Source: Phycisphaerae bacterium (GTDB lineage Bacteria > Planctomycetota > Phycisphaerae > UBA1845 > JAFGLZ01). From it: a stretch of 64,000 bases of DNA. Below the pieces are notes generated by a model. The model was given only the letters and a program-made list of their open reading frames with translations. It did no database searches and was not told the DNA's origin. Position 1 is the stretch's first letter, and each line of letters starts with the position of its first letter. Of the stretch, positions 25,391-34,818 are shown piece after piece. Position numbers and translations under genes: made by a program. Where the stretch lies: assembly GCA_016927755.1 (NCBI GenBank), contig JAFGLZ010000060.1, positions 1 through 64,000 on the forward strand, written 5' to 3'.

Positions 25391-26647
25391 CTACCGATCC
25401 AACTCACCCGCGATGATGTTCATGCTGCCCAGGACCGCGACGATGTCGCTGATCTGGTGGCCCTCGATCATCAGGGGAAACGCCTGATAGTTCATCAAGC
25501 TCGGCGGACGGCATCGTGCCCGGTAGGCCGATCGCCCGCCGTCGGAAACCAGGTAGAATCCCAGTTCGCCGTTGGCCGCCTCCATCGCCCCGTAGGCCTC
25601 GCCCAACGGCGGCGTGAAACCGCGGTTCGTCATCACCATTTCGAAGTGATGGATCAGCCCCTCGATCGAGAAGTAGATCTCGTCCTTGTCCGGCAGGTGC
25701 AGCTTCTCGTTGGGCAGCACGTTCACCGGACCCGACGGAATATTGTCAATCAGCAGACGCACGATCGACAGGCTCTGACGCATCTCCTCCAGCCGGACGA
25801 GGAACCTCGCGTAGCAGTCCCCGCCGTGTGCGATCGGCACCTTGAACGGTACGGCAGAGGCGCCCTTGCCGTCCCAGTTGTCTTCATAGCACAGGCACGG
25901 CTCGTCCTTGCGGAGGTCCCGCTTGACGCCGGCCGCTCGCGCCGCCGGGCCCGTCAGCGAGTAGTTGATCGCCTCGTCGTGACTAATCACCCCGACGCCC
26001 TTCGTCCGGTCGATGAAGATCCGGTTCCTCACCAGCAGGGCCTCGAGCTCGTCGATGCAGCTCTCTAGCCGGGGCAGGTTCTCCTTGACCGCCGCGGGCC
26101 AGGTGTCCGGGATCTCGCGGAACAACCCGCCGACGCGGCTGATGCTCACCGTGAACCGCGCCCCGCAGGCCTCCTCGAAGAGGTCGTAGATGATCTCGCG
26201 CTCGTTGAACCCGTACACGAATGCCGTCAGCGCGCCCAGATCGAGCGCCGCGGCCCCCACGCACAGGAGATGGTCAAGGAGGCGGGCCAGCTCGGCGAAC
26301 AGCGTACGCAGAACCTTGCACCTCGGCGTCAGGTCGATGCCGAAGAGCTTCTCGCAGGCATGATGCCAGGCGAGGTTGTTGGCGGCCGGCGACAGGTAGT
26401 TCATCCTGTCGGTGACCACCACGTACTGGTTGTAGTCCAGGTGCTCACCAAGCTTCTCGAACCCGCAGTGAAGGTAGCCGATTTCCGGGATGCAGCGGAC
26501 GATCCGCTCGCCGTCGAGCTCCAGCCGCAGGTGGAGCGTCCCGTGCGTAGCGGGATGCTGCGGACCGAAATTCAGCGTCCACCGATCTCCGCCGGGCTCG
26601 TCCTGCGATAACTGGGTTGTCTGAAGCTCAGGTTGAACGGCCATCAT
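25391..26647 (-). CDS. nuoD: NADH-quinone oxidoreductase subunit D
   Basis: 418 residues, hydrogenase-large-subunit fold that lines the quinone chamber. Signatures: LNFGPQHPATHGTLHLRLELDGE (quinone-site His and the HGTLHL motif), GYLHCGFEKLGEHLDYNQ, and the C-terminal ARCRPPSLMNYQAFPLMIEGHQISDIVAVLGSMNIIAGELDR, which ends exactly as NuoD does. Two consecutive ATGs (26647 and 26644) are available. NuoC is encoded separately six bases upstream rather than fused as in E. coli. Confidence 0.96.
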   Translation of the reverse strand: MMAVQPELQTTQLSQDEPGGDRWTLNFGPQHPATHGTLHLRLELDGERIVRCIPEIGYLHCGFEKLGEHLDYNQYVVVTDRMNYLSPAANNLAWHHACEKLFGIDLTPRCKVLRTLFAELARLLDHLLCVGAAALDLGALTAFVYGFNEREIIYDLFEEACGARFTVSISRVGGLFREIPDTWPAAVKENLPRLESCIDELEALLVRNRIFIDRTKGVGVISHDEAINYSLTGPAARAAGVKRDLRKDEPCLCYEDNWDGKGASAVPFKVPIAHGGDCYARFLVRLEEMRQSLSIVRLLIDNIPSGPVNVLPNEKLHLPDKDEIYFSIEGLIHHFEMVMTNRGFTPPLGEAYGAMEAANGELGFYLVSDGGRSAYRARCRPPSLMNYQAFPLMIEGHQISDIVAVLGSMNIIAGELDR

Positions 26648-26653
26648 GGCTCT

Positions 26654-27205
26654 CTACGAAATCGTCCGGGTGTAGACCGGATAGTTCTCCCGCTCGCCGC
26701 GGCCCTGCAACGGATAGTCTTTCCGCAGCGGATGGCTGCCAAAGCCTTCCCATGTCATGAGTCGCCGCAGGTCCGGATGTCCCGTGAACTTGATCCCGAA
26801 CAGGTCGTAGACCTCCCGCTCGGGCCAATCCGCGCCCTTCCAGATGCCCGTCATCGACGACACCTCGGGATCCGGATCGTTGACGAAGCACTTCACCCAC
26901 AACCGCCGGTTGTGCGCGATCGAAAGCAACGAGTACGTCACCCCGAACCGATCGGTCGCGTTCGGGTAGTTCAGGTAGTCCACGCACGTCAGGTCGGCCA
27001 TCATCTCGTAGCGGCACTCCGGATCGTCGTGGAGGAACCGCATGACCGCTTCCAGCCTATCGGCCGGCACGCGAACGCAGATCTGACCTCGCTGCTTGCC
27101 GTCGGTGGCGACCAGCTCGCCCGGCGCGAAATCGATATCGGCAAACTTGGCCTGGAGCCGCTTGACGACCGCCGACAACTCAGGTTGTTGATCGGTTCCA
27201 GCCAA
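26654..27205 (-). CDS. nuoC: NADH-quinone oxidoreductase subunit C
   Basis: 183 residues. Core motif ADWPEREVYDLFGIKFTGHPDLRRLMTWEGFGSHPLRKDYPLQG is the NuoC/30-kDa signature. The likely start is TTG at 27205 with GAGG about five bases upstream; no better ATG lies nearby. The gap to nuoB is 7 bp and to nuoD 6 bp. Confidence 0.94.
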   Translation of the reverse strand: MAGTDQQPELSAVVKRLQAKFADIDFAPGELVATDGKQRGQICVRVPADRLEAVMRFLHDDPECRYEMMADLTCVDYLNYPNATDRFGVTYSLLSIAHNRRLWVKCFVNDPDPEVSSMTGIWKGADWPEREVYDLFGIKFTGHPDLRRLMTWEGFGSHPLRKDYPLQGRGERENYPVYTRTIS

Positions 27206-27212
27206 CCTAACC

Positions 27213-27815
27213 TCACACTGTCAGCTTCAGGCCTTGCCGGTCCACGCTTCGCGTGACGCCTTCCTGCTCGACGATCCGCTGGATCGCCATGATCCCCTCG
27301 AGCAACTGCTCCGGCCTCGGAGGGCACCCGGGTACGTACACGTCCACGGGGACGAATTGGTCGATGCCCTGCACCACCGCGTACGTGTCGAACACGCCGC
27401 CGCTGCTAGCGCACGCTCCCATCGAGATGACCCACTTCGGCTCGCACATCTGGACGTAGATCCGCTGGAGGATCGGCATGAGCTTGATGGGCACCCGTCC
27501 GGCACAGATCAGCACGTCGCTCTGGCGGGGGGTGAACCGCATCGCCTCGGCCCCGAAACGGGCGACATCGAACCGACTGGCGGCCGTGGCCATCAACTCG
27601 ATGGCACAGCAGGCCGTCCCGAAAGGCATCGGCCAGAGCGAGTACTTCCGGCACCAGTTGACGCCGTACTTCCGTATCGCCTGAACCGTCCGGTCCAGAC
27701 GCGTCGTGGCGACATAGGGGCTCCCGGCCTTCGTGGCGGGGTCCAAGGCCCTGTTCGGAAATCGGCTGGCGGCGCCGGCGGCCGTGCCGGACCCGGGCAT
27801 TCGCTTCAGTTCCAT
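27213..27815 (-). CDS. nuoB: NADH-quinone oxidoreductase subunit B (N2 cluster)
   Basis: 200 residues. It carries cluster N2, the last electron donor to quinone. Ligands lie in [12 protein letters not shown] (the tandem Cys), GACASSGG and [14 protein letters not shown]. The ATG at 27815 overlaps the nuoA end by 10 bp and has AAGGGGG 8-9 nt upstream. An in-frame GTG at 27836 precedes that Shine-Dalgarno and is less likely. The N-terminus before [11 protein letters not shown] is somewhat long and Gly/Ala-rich. Confidence 0.96.
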   Translation of the reverse strand: MELKRMPGSGTAAGAASRFPNRALDPATKAGSPYVATTRLDRTVQAIRKYGVNWCRKYSLWPMPFGTACCAIELMATAASRFDVARFGAEAMRFTPRQSDVLICAGRVPIKLMPILQRIYVQMCEPKWVISMGACASSGGVFDTYAVVQGIDQFVPVDVYVPGCPPRPEQLLEGIMAIQRIVEQEGVTRSVDRQGLKLTV

Positions 27816-28210
27816 CGGAACGCCCCCTTTCGCCACGCGTAGATGTAGCCGATCAGCAGGATGCCCAAGAAAACCACCATCTCAGCCAGAAGGAACTGCT
27901 TCGTCACCCCGAGTGTCGCGTCCCCCGCCCCCGCCCTGAACAGCAGCGGGGCGTACGGCCACAGGAAGACGATTTCCACATCGAACAGGAGGAACAGCAG
28001 CGCCACGAGGAAGTATCGGACAGTGAATCGTTTTCGGGCGTCGCCCGTCGGGTCGACCCCGCTTTCGTACGGGATATGCTTGGTCGGCCCGTGCCGCTTT
28101 GGGCCCAGGAGCGCCGAAGCGATGATGATAAAGGCGGCCATCCCGGCCGCGATCACAAACAGGACGAGGATCGGTGCGTAGCCCACCGTGGCCAGGATCT
28201 GCGTATTCAT
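27806..28210 (-). CDS. nuoA: NADH-quinone oxidoreductase subunit A
   Basis: 134 residues with three hydrophobic helices, first gene of the operon. The signature [44 protein letters not shown] is nearly textbook. The ATG at 28210 matches the family N-terminus. GGAGG lies 12-15 nt upstream, so a GTG at 28222 is a possible alternative start. The operon is complete (A to N, 13030-28210) with nuoC and nuoD separate. Confidence 0.95.
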   Translation of the reverse strand: MNTQILATVGYAPILVLFVIAAGMAAFIIIASALLGPKRHGPTKHIPYESGVDPTGDARKRFTVRYFLVALLFLLFDVEIVFLWPYAPLLFRAGAGDATLGVTKQFLLAEMVVFLGILLIGYIYAWRKGAFRWN

Positions 28211-28298
28211 GGGTTCAGCCACATCGCCTCCGCAGAAGCCTCCGCACAACCCGAGCGACGGTTCGGACGGCACCGCACCGCAGCAGAAAGGAGCGTCA

Positions 28299-28326
28299 AA
28301 TGTAGCAGTGACGCCAGCGGAATCAA
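28299..28326 (-). promoter_or_regulatory. Possible promoter of the nuo operon
   Basis: On the minus strand TTGATT (28321-28326) and TACATT (28299-28304) are 16 bp apart, giving an 82-nt leader to the nuoA ATG. An overlapping TTGACT a few bases upstream could serve as an alternative -35. Moderate match only. Confidence 0.4.
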
Positions 28327-28918
28327 GTCAAATTCCCGTCGGCTCGCCCAAGACTCGGCGAAAAAGTCGGCCTGATGGTAGCAGCCCGAGCGGGGATCTC
28401 CAAACGCGCTATCCGCAGTCCGATGGAACGTCCACCCACGACGTCGACGGTACTCCAGGCAAGAGACCATCGCCGCCACTGAGGGGTCGAACCAACACCC
28501 GCACGGGTGCAACACCTAGCGCGCGTTTTGCGGTCATCGCCTCTCAAGACCTCGCCTTTGCAGCCCAGAGGGGTCAGGCATCGATTCGCATTGAAGCTAC
28601 AAATAGGAGGAATATGCTTCTGGCTCATGCGAATGTGTACGTTTGTCGGTACTAGCTCGTTGGTCCGGAACAGGTTGCTCGAGCGATGCCGTGAGCCTTT
28701 TCTTCTTGACGCGACCGATAATCGTCAGTTAGACTTGATATCGTGAGAGGGAGAAGCGAGGGGCACTCCTGGAGGATGGGGAAGGTTGTGCTCTCCAAGG
28801 CTCCTATCGCTTCCCAAGGCGCAGTTTCGACGACCATTTCTCAGTGTTGCGTCGTGTGCCGGATTGGCCATCGTGTTCAGGGTTAGCGGCAACGACGGGG
28901 AATCAAGGAGGCGAGCCA
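28327..28918. other. Divergent intergenic region, nuo operon to PEP-CTERM gene
   Basis: About 590 bp without a supportable gene. It contains a small perfect hairpin CACCCG-CA-CGGGTG near 28497-28510. A 13-codon open frame at 28614-28655 is preceded by AGGAGG only 3 nt from its ATG; it encodes MLLAHANVYVCRY and might be a leader peptide, but evidence is thin. A TTGACG at 28705-28710 may belong to the promoter of the downstream gene; its -10 is poor. Confidence 0.4.
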
Positions 28919-29626
28919 ATGAAGCATCTAGCCACCATTCTGGCGACGTTGGGTGGGATCGCGTTGTTCGGCGCGGAGGCCCAAGCGTACATCCTTCAGT
29001 TCGAGAGCTACTCGGGCTTGGCCAGTGCAGGAGGAAACGAGGACCCCTATCACGCGGAGTACTCTTGGTACGACCCGGGCATGCCGTGGGTCCAGTGCAG
29101 TGCCACAGCCGACGTGTCCGATCTCAGCCTCGGCGGAGGAACCGGTGAAGGCAACTACTACGTTGGTCGTAGTCGGTCTTATGCATCCGGGTTCGAAGGA
29201 GGACGCACGAGTGCTACCGCCTGTGGGACCTACACGTGGCGCATCCTTTCGGAATACGAGAACACCGGCGCTGTCACGCTCACCCTTCACGCGTTAGGGG
29301 GCCGAGAGCCTGGCCAGATGAACAACGAGGCATGGGGGGCCAGCTACGTTTCCGTAGCCAGCGATCTGGACGGATGGACCAGCGCGAGTTCGGGCGATTC
29401 GCACGGGTTCACCGAGACTATGTCTTTCGATGTCCTCATCGGCGGCACGCTCACTGTGTACTGCGAAACTGAGGCGAGCGCGAACACGTACGAGTACTCC
29501 GGCACCGCGAATATCCCCTGCGATGTGTCGATAGACTTGCCGGCGGAGGTGCCAGAACCGATGACGGTCACACTGCTCGCCTTCGGTGGCGTGTCTCTAC
29601 TACTGAAACGTCGAATGATGTCGTAG
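28919..29626 (+). CDS. PEP-CTERM sorting-domain secreted protein
   Basis: 235 residues. A signal peptide (MKHLATILATLGGIALFGAEAQA) is followed by a Ser/Gly/Thr-rich beta-type body with no recognised enzyme motif. The C-terminus is VPEPMTVTLLAFGGVSLLLKRR: the Pro-Glu-Pro motif, a hydrophobic helix and a basic end that exosortase (XrtA-type) recognises. Family knowledge says such proteins are cleaved and anchored or released at the cell surface, often with exopolysaccharide. No exosortase gene is in this window. The ATG at 28919 has GGAGG at 7-nt spacing. The body may be an adhesin or matrix protein; this is inference. Confidence 0.88.
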   Translation: MKHLATILATLGGIALFGAEAQAYILQFESYSGLASAGGNEDPYHAEYSWYDPGMPWVQCSATADVSDLSLGGGTGEGNYYVGRSRSYASGFEGGRTSATACGTYTWRILSEYENTGAVTLTLHALGGREPGQMNNEAWGASYVSVASDLDGWTSASSGDSHGFTETMSFDVLIGGTLTVYCETEASANTYEYSGTANIPCDVSIDLPAEVPEPMTVTLLAFGGVSLLLKRRMMS

Positions 29627-29667
29627 GCGATTCCCGACTCGCGCGCAGGTCGGTGAGGAGTGGAGCA

Positions 29668-29696
29668 CAAGCCCGGCAAGGCTTGCCTTTCCTCTT
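29668..29696 (+). terminator. Weak terminator of the PEP-CTERM gene
   Basis: CAAGCC-CGGCAAGG-like hairpin (29668-29685, 6-bp stem) followed by CCTTTCCTCTT. It lies between convergent genes. Confidence 0.45.
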
Positions 29697-29699
29697 GAA

Positions 29700-31169
29700 T
29701 CATGGTCGAAGGTAGTCTTGCCCGTTCAGGCTCTTGACGACCGATCGCTGCCAGGCAAGAAGCGCTTGGCTCATTCGGCCAGCGCGATCGGGATCGCGGG
29801 CGGCGAGGTCTTGCTGCTCTTTGGGATCAGCGGCCAGATCAAACAGCTTCTCGTCGACCTTGCCTGCCTTCCTCGGTATCCGATGCAGCTTGTAGTTACC
29901 GTCGATCCAAGCGGCGTGGCCGGGGAGGTCCTTGTCTGAGTACCGCTTCGCGATGCCGTCGGTGGCGGGATGACTTTCGGCCGAGGCGGCAGGCCGCGAC
30001 CCCGTTCGCTGCTCGTCGGCCATGGCTTGAAGGATCTCGGCGCTGGGTGTTCGGATTCCCTTTGCCGGATACACCCAGAAGCCCATCGGCCTGGGGCGCT
30101 CGGTCAGCTTGCCGTCGATCACCGGCAGGAGATCGATGCCGTCCAGTGGCTGGGGCTGGTTGGGAACCTTGATCCCGATGATGGCCGACAGCGTCGGGTA
30201 GATGTCAACCGTCCCACAGGGAACGTCAACCTGCCTCGGCGATGAGATTCGGGCGGGCCACTCGATGATAGCCGGGACGCGGATGCCGCCCTCCCATAGG
30301 TTCCCTTTATGACCCGAGAGGCCGCCCGTTGAGCCCGGCGCTCGGGCGCCGTTGTCGCTCGTGTACCAGAGCAGCGTGTTCTCGGCGACGCCCAGTTCGC
30401 GGAGCTCACCCCGCAGGCGGCCCATCGCCCGATCGATGCCTGTGATCTCGCCCAGGTAGTGTTGTAGCTTCGGCGGCAAGTCCTTGTACGGCTCACGGTC
30501 TTCCGCAACCGCCTGATGCGGGCTGTGCGGCGAGCCGAACCAGATCACCGCCAGGAACGGGCGCTTCTGGCTGACGGCCTGGCGGATGAACTTCAGCGCC
30601 GCCTCGGCGGTCACCTGCGAGCTTTCGCCTTTGGTCTGAACGACCTTGCCCCTGTGGCTCATCAGCGGATCGTTCTCGTAGAAGTTCGGGCTGGAGAACC
30701 ACTCGTCGAAACCACTGTTGCCCGGGCAAACCGGGCTGTCGGCTCGCACCGGACCGAGGTGCCACTTGCCGAAATGACCGGTGACGTAACCCGCCGCCTT
30801 GAGGGCTTCGGCCACGGTGATCTCTTGCGGACGAAGCGTGTATCCCCATGAGAAACAACCGTATCGATTCGGATGCCGGCCGGTCATCACGCTGCCCCGA
30901 GTGGGCGAGCATACGGGCGCGGCGGCATAGAAGCGTGTGAATCTCAGGCCGGTGGCGGCCATCGTGTCGAGCGTGGGCGTTTTGAGCCGAGGATGCCCGT
31001 TGTAGCCGACGTCGCCCCAGCCCTGATCGTCGGCCATGCAGAGGATAACGTTGGGCCGGTCGCCAGGGTCGGTCTGCTCGGCGGCGCGGACCATGCTCGC
31101 GGGCATGACCGCCAGGCCGAGCGCTCCGACGGCGAGCCACGAGACAAGGATGCATCGAGCGGTGGCCAT
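29700..31169 (-). CDS. Type I sulfatase (arylsulfatase family), exported
   Basis: 489 residues with a signal peptide (to about residue 30). The active-site motif is C87-S-P-T-R91-G, where Cys must be converted to formylglycine. The N-terminal metal site is [19 protein letters not shown] (the two Asp), and [16 protein letters not shown] and DNGARAP supply the other catalytic and metal residues. It fits the S1 family that desulfates sugars of algal or host polysaccharides. AAGGGAG at 8-nt spacing supports the ATG at 31169. It needs a formylglycine-generating enzyme; the SUMF1-like domain at 39101-43444 lacks the Cys pair needed for that, so the maturase must be elsewhere. Confidence 0.94.
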   Translation of the reverse strand: MATARCILVSWLAVGALGLAVMPASMVRAAEQTDPGDRPNVILCMADDQGWGDVGYNGHPRLKTPTLDTMAATGLRFTRFYAAAPVCSPTRGSVMTGRHPNRYGCFSWGYTLRPQEITVAEALKAAGYVTGHFGKWHLGPVRADSPVCPGNSGFDEWFSSPNFYENDPLMSHRGKVVQTKGESSQVTAEAALKFIRQAVSQKRPFLAVIWFGSPHSPHQAVAEDREPYKDLPPKLQHYLGEITGIDRAMGRLRGELRELGVAENTLLWYTSDNGARAPGSTGGLSGHKGNLWEGGIRVPAIIEWPARISSPRQVDVPCGTVDIYPTLSAIIGIKVPNQPQPLDGIDLLPVIDGKLTERPRPMGFWVYPAKGIRTPSAEILQAMADEQRTGSRPAASAESHPATDGIAKRYSDKDLPGHAAWIDGNYKLHRIPRKAGKVDEKLFDLAADPKEQQDLAARDPDRAGRMSQALLAWQRSVVKSLNGQDYLRP

Positions 31170-31341
31170 CTCGGCAACTCCCTTCCGACGGCATGGGTTT
31201 CGCGGATCTCGGAGGCTATGGTAACCGCCCGGTCAGCAGTCAGACAGGGCCAGATGTTCTGGCGGCAAGGAGCACGCCCCTGCCGTCGTCGCGCAGAGCA
31301 CAAGCGGGTGTCGGATTCCTCTTCTTCAGCTCCTGGGCGTA

Positions 31342-31369
31342 AGGTCTGGAGTCCGAAGCCTGATGCCCT
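31342..31369. repeat. Heptanucleotide repeat array C
   Basis: Four units in register: AGGTCTG, GAGTCCG, AAGCCTG, ATGCCCT. AGGTCTG and AAGCCTG are identical to units in array A (1-38), and GAGTCCG is identical to the first unit of array D (46401). It sits in the 223-bp gap between the sulfatase start and the nifS stop, which holds no gene. Confidence 0.7.
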
Positions 31370-31392
31370 CGGCATGCGCGTCAAGACGCCGC

Positions 31393-32580
31393 CTACGAGC
31401 CGGCGTGAATCTCGGTCGGCACGGGCGAGTCAGCCGAGTAGGGCGAGATCTCGCGGAGCCGCTCGATGACCCGCGGCAGTTGCTCGATCGTATAGTCGAT
31501 CTCCTCGTCGGTGGTGTACCGGCTGAGGCTGAAGCGAATCGAGCCGTGGACGCACGTAAAGGGCACGCCGATGGCGCGTAGAACGTGAGACGGCTCGAGC
31601 GATCCGCTGGCACACGCGCTGCCCGTGGAGGCGGCGATGCCGACTTGATCCATCAGGAGCAGGATCGCCTCGCCCTCGACGTACTCGAAGCTGATATTGG
31701 TGGTGTTCGGCAGGCGGTTCTCCGTATCGCCGTTGACGATCGAGCTGGAGGAGCGGGTGAGCAACTCCCGCTCGAGCCGATCCCGTAGCGCCTTGACCCG
31801 AGTATTCTCCTCGTCGCGGTGCTCCAGCGCGAGCTCGCAGGCCCGGCCAAGGCCCACGATGTACGGGACGTTCTCCGTGCCTGCCCGTCGACCTCGCTCC
31901 TGGTGACCGCCCATCAGCAGCGGGGCGATCTTCGTTCCGCGGCGGATGTAGAGAACGCCGATGCCTTTGGGGCTGTGTAGCTTATGCCCGCTCATCGCCA
32001 GCAGATCCACCGGCGTCTTGCTCATATCGATCCGCAGCTTGCCGGCCGCTTGTACCGCGTCGCTGTGAAAGACGACACCCCTGGAATGGCAAAGCTCGGC
32101 GATCTCCTGGATCGGGAAGATAACGCCCGTTTCGTTGTTGGCCCACATCACGCTGACAATGGCGGTTTCGTCGGTGATCGCCGCGCGGAGCTCATCGAGA
32201 TCCAACCGGCCTTTGTGGTCGACGCCCAGCTCGGTGAGGTGGTAGCCCTGCCCGCGGAGCCATCGGCACGTTGTTCGGACCGCGGGGTGTTCAACCTTCG
32301 TGGTGACGATATGCCGCTTGTCGGGCAACCTGGCGAGGGTCCCGCGGATCGCCGTGATATCGCTCTCCGTCCCGCAACCCGTGAAGACGATCTCGCTGGG
32401 ATCCGCGCCGATCAGGGCCGCGACCTTCTCGCGCGACTGGTGAATGTCGTGAGCCACGCTGCTGCCGAAGCGGTGCATGCTGGAAGCGTTGCCGTATCGC
32501 TCCTGGAAGAACGGCATCATCGCCTCGACGACCTCCGGCGCCACGGCGGTGGTGGCGTTGTTGTCGAGATAGACGTTCAC
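31393..32580 (-). CDS. nifS: Cysteine desulfurase, NifS type
   Basis: 395 residues. The start [11 protein letters not shown] is canonical. The PLP lysine is in [14 protein letters not shown], and the active Cys is in [18 protein letters not shown]. The enzyme supplies sulfane sulfur for Fe-S assembly on NifU. The start is GTG at 32580, overlapping the nifU stop as GTGA and preceded by AGGAG 8 nt upstream. An upstream in-frame GTG at 32589 would bury the Shine-Dalgarno. Tight coupling with nifU and proximity to the Fe-S-rich nuo operon suggest a general Fe-S role, since no nitrogenase genes are present. Confidence 0.94.
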   Translation of the reverse strand: MNVYLDNNATTAVAPEVVEAMMPFFQERYGNASSMHRFGSSVAHDIHQSREKVAALIGADPSEIVFTGCGTESDITAIRGTLARLPDKRHIVTTKVEHPAVRTTCRWLRGQGYHLTELGVDHKGRLDLDELRAAITDETAIVSVMWANNETGVIFPIQEIAELCHSRGVVFHSDAVQAAGKLRIDMSKTPVDLLAMSGHKLHSPKGIGVLYIRRGTKIAPLLMGGHQERGRRAGTENVPYIVGLGRACELALEHRDEENTRVKALRDRLERELLTRSSSSIVNGDTENRLPNTTNISFEYVEGEAILLLMDQVGIAASTGSACASGSLEPSHVLRAIGVPFTCVHGSIRFSLSRYTTDEEIDYTIEQLPRVIERLREISPYSADSPVPTEIHAGS

Positions 32581-33434
32581 GATTCGCACTCCTCCTGAAC
32601 CACCACCAGCTCGTCCGAGACGAACTCCCTCAGCGGCTTCTCAACGGTCTCCTTGATCGTGAACTGGGCGGTCTTGCAGTTCGCGCAATTGCCCCGCATG
32701 CCCACGACCACCCGGTTGCCCTCCACGTCAATCAGCTCGACGTCCCCTCCGTCGTTTCGCAAGCGCGGTCGGATCTCGCGTTCGATCGTCTCCTCGATCA
32801 GGCGAATCTTCTGGACGTTCGTCAGCTTCTTCTTGGGCTCCGGCGCCCTGGCCTCGTCCGGCCTTCGAGCGCCGCTCACCTCGTCGATGATTGCCTGAAT
32901 GCCCTCATGGCAGTTCTCGCATCCGCCGCCAGCCTTGATGTAATGCGTGACCTCTTCGATCTTGGTCAGCTTGTTCTCCCGGACGACGCGCTCGATGTCG
33001 TTCCGCGTTACCCCGAAGCAATGGCACACGACGTCGCCTTCCAGTTCCCGTTTCGTACCGTCGCCCTCGCCTCGATAGTTCGCGATCGCCAGCTCCAGCG
33101 CCTCCCTGCCCATCACCGAGCAGTGCATCTTCTGCTCGGGCAGCCCCCCGAGGAACTCGGCGATGTCGCGGTTCGTGACCTTCTCGGCCTCGTCGAGGGT
33201 CATCCCCTTGATCATCTCCGTCAGCGCTGAGCTACTGGCGATGGCGCTGGCGCAGCCGAAAGTCTTGAACTTGGCGTCGGCGACCCTCCCGTCCGGCCCG
33301 AGCTTGAAGGTGAACTTCAGGGCATCGCCGCACGCAAGCGAACCGACCTCGCCGACACCGTCGGGTTCATCGATCTCGCCCACGTTGCGCGGGTTCAAGA
33401 AATGGTCCACGACCTTCTCGCTATAGTCCCACAT
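32577..33434 (-). CDS. nifU: Three-domain NifU Fe-S scaffold
   Basis: 285 residues with all three modules of full NifU. Residues 1-125 are IscU-like with ligands in GSLACGDALKF, TFGCASAIASSS and HCSVMGREAL. The middle is a BFD-like [2Fe-2S] domain, VVCHCFGVTRNDIE and GGGCENCHEG. The C-terminal NfU domain is RNDGGDVELIDVEGN and RGNCANCKTAQFTIKE (CxxC). The ATG at 33434 (MWDYSEKVVDHF) has AGAGG upstream and matches the family. The full three-part form is most common in nitrogen fixers and epsilonproteobacteria, but also occurs in planctomycetes as a housekeeping scaffold. Confidence 0.95.
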   Translation of the reverse strand: MWDYSEKVVDHFLNPRNVGEIDEPDGVGEVGSLACGDALKFTFKLGPDGRVADAKFKTFGCASAIASSSALTEMIKGMTLDEAEKVTNRDIAEFLGGLPEQKMHCSVMGREALELAIANYRGEGDGTKRELEGDVVCHCFGVTRNDIERVVRENKLTKIEEVTHYIKAGGGCENCHEGIQAIIDEVSGARRPDEARAPEPKKKLTNVQKIRLIEETIEREIRPRLRNDGGDVELIDVEGNRVVVGMRGNCANCKTAQFTIKETVEKPLREFVSDELVVVQEECES

Positions 33435-33502
33435 GGGTTGACCTCTGACCGTCGCGCTCATCGCGCCGTATGCATGACGATCCGCAACGACTCATTCGTT
33501 CT

Positions 33503-33664
33503 TCATCTGTTCGTTCGAATATCCAGATTCAGCGTTCGCTCAGGAACCTCGCGATCCCTTAACAGGCGGAACGCCTCGCGAGGCGCGGCACAGTAACGGC
33601 ATCGGTCCGGGGGTTCAGGTCCGATGTGTATGTAACCGCATATCCGACATCGCCATCGCTTCAT
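33503..33664 (-). CDS. Rubredoxin-like mini-protein
   Basis: 53 residues. It has the two CxxC knuckles of a rubredoxin or rubrerythrin tail: WRCRICGYIHIGPEPPDRCRYCAAPREAFRLL. It probably binds one Fe or Zn and would act in one-electron transfer or iron handling. The ATG at 33664 is the closest start to the motif; its Shine-Dalgarno is weak, and the frame is open to 33757. It is the first gene of a run with nifU (68 bp away) and nifS, so a role in Fe-S or iron metabolism is suggested. Confidence 0.75.
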   Translation of the reverse strand: MKRWRCRICGYIHIGPEPPDRCRYCAAPREAFRLLRDREVPERTLNLDIRTNR

Positions 33665-34170
33665 CAGCCCGGGGCCTCGTTCGTGTCGCGTATGGGCATT
33701 CCTCTCAGCCGCCAACCGGCTCATGTTCAGGGCGACTCTTCGATTATAGATCTCCAACGCCCCGGCTGCCAGACTGCCTTCGGAACCTTGGGCGAGAGGG
33801 GAAGATTGCGCGGTCCCCTAGAGGCAGATGCCCAACGCCCGCGCGTTCTTGCCGAGAAAAAACGTGGACGGGCAAACACGCTCTGGCGCATCGGCGCGTG
33901 CCTGTCCGCCTGACGGGCCCTGTGTCTAGGAGGATTGTGAGGGAGGTCGTCGGTGGCATGGTAACCGCATGGGCATTGGCAGCATCGACGCGCGAGCGAG
34001 AAACCGCCGTCTCACGATGCAGACACTTCGCATGGGTGGAGCGATAGGTCAGACCGAACACGTGCCGTCAGGCGATCCCCGCAAGTGCACCGTTGCTCCT
34101 CAACGCCAAGGTGGGCGCCCATCAGCCCGAGGCGTTGCCCTTCGAAACACTGTTGGCACCCCGCCCCCAT

Positions 34171-34221
34171 AAAAAAAGCGGCCCCAGGACCGGACGTGAG
34201 GGACACGGCTCCGATCCTGGG
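34171..34221 (-). terminator. Strong minus-strand terminator without an upstream gene
   Basis: On the minus strand CCCAGGATCGG (34211-34221) pairs with CCGGTCCTGGG (34183-34193) in an 11-bp stem with one G-U pair. It is followed by GCCGC and seven T residues (34171-34177). Confidence 0.7.
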
Positions 34222-34510
34222 CGCCCGCGCTTGGGTGTCAATGTCAACCCCTCCTCCCTCCTTCAGGCACCGGCATTCGCGCCGTCCTCCGCCAACTGCA
34301 ACGACAACCCGCGCCTTCAGACGGCCGTCGCCGGCTGGACGACTCCCTGGCCCCGCGGAGGTTCTGGCGATCCATCCCCGCTCCTGGTGTTTTGCTCCGA
34401 AGGATTATCACACCTTATCGCCTTATAGACGCAATCAGGGCCGAAATGCCACTAGAAAATACTGATTCTGTCAGGTATTTGCCCAAGTATTCAGGGAACC
34501 ATATATAAAC
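34171..34510 (-). ncRNA. Candidate untranslated RNA
   Basis: Inferred from a strong terminator (34171-34221) plus an AT-rich promoter-like tract at about 34495-34525. On the minus strand that tract has TTGTTT and, 17 bp on, TATGGT. No coding sequence lies between them. A long-range pairing CCTCCGC with GCGGAGG is possible in the middle. It does not show the conserved cores of RNase P RNA, tmRNA or SRP RNA. The boundaries are approximate. Confidence 0.35.
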
Positions 34511-34818
34511 ACATTAAGCTAAACAACTTGCGTAAGCCCTATCCAGTAGGCCCTGGTCCTGTCCTTGGCCGTCGATGCTGGCCCGATCGGTCCGAAGGGA
34601 CTCCTGTCAAATCCGGCCTCGGAGTCTCTTGACTCGGGGTGACGCCGGTGACGAAACCGCTGATCATAAGTCGTCGAAGCGTTCCTTTTCGAGGGAGACC
34701 TCATGCGAGGCCCGCGATCGCGTACAATGTGCTCGTCTATATGGACTAGCACCCGGGCGTGCGATGGCGTCGCACTGCTGCTTCGAACATGGGCACTCGC
34801 TGTTGAAGGGACGATGGC

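Larger units (their letters stand above)
33665..34818. other. 1.15 kb gene-poor region
   Basis: No convincing coding sequence on either strand; open frames here are Arg/Pro-rich and lack ribosome sites. It holds a strong minus-strand terminator at 34171-34221. An AT-rich stretch at 34440-34520, unusual for this genome, includes a hairpin AAATACTGA-TTCTG-TCAGGTATTT. The terminator without an upstream gene suggests an untranslated RNA (see 34171-34510). 34525-34818 leads into rlmN with no obvious element. Confidence 0.5.

Noticed and set aside
28188-28655. 155-residue plus-strand open frame upstream of the PEP-CTERM gene
   Set aside because: Overlaps nuoA antisense at its start, has Pro/Ser/Arg-rich random-like composition, and no ribosome site.
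31393-33434. nifUS as part of a nitrogen-fixation cluster
   Set aside because: No nifHDK, nifB, nifEN or related genes are adjacent; the neighbouring Fe-S-rich nuo operon is a better context.
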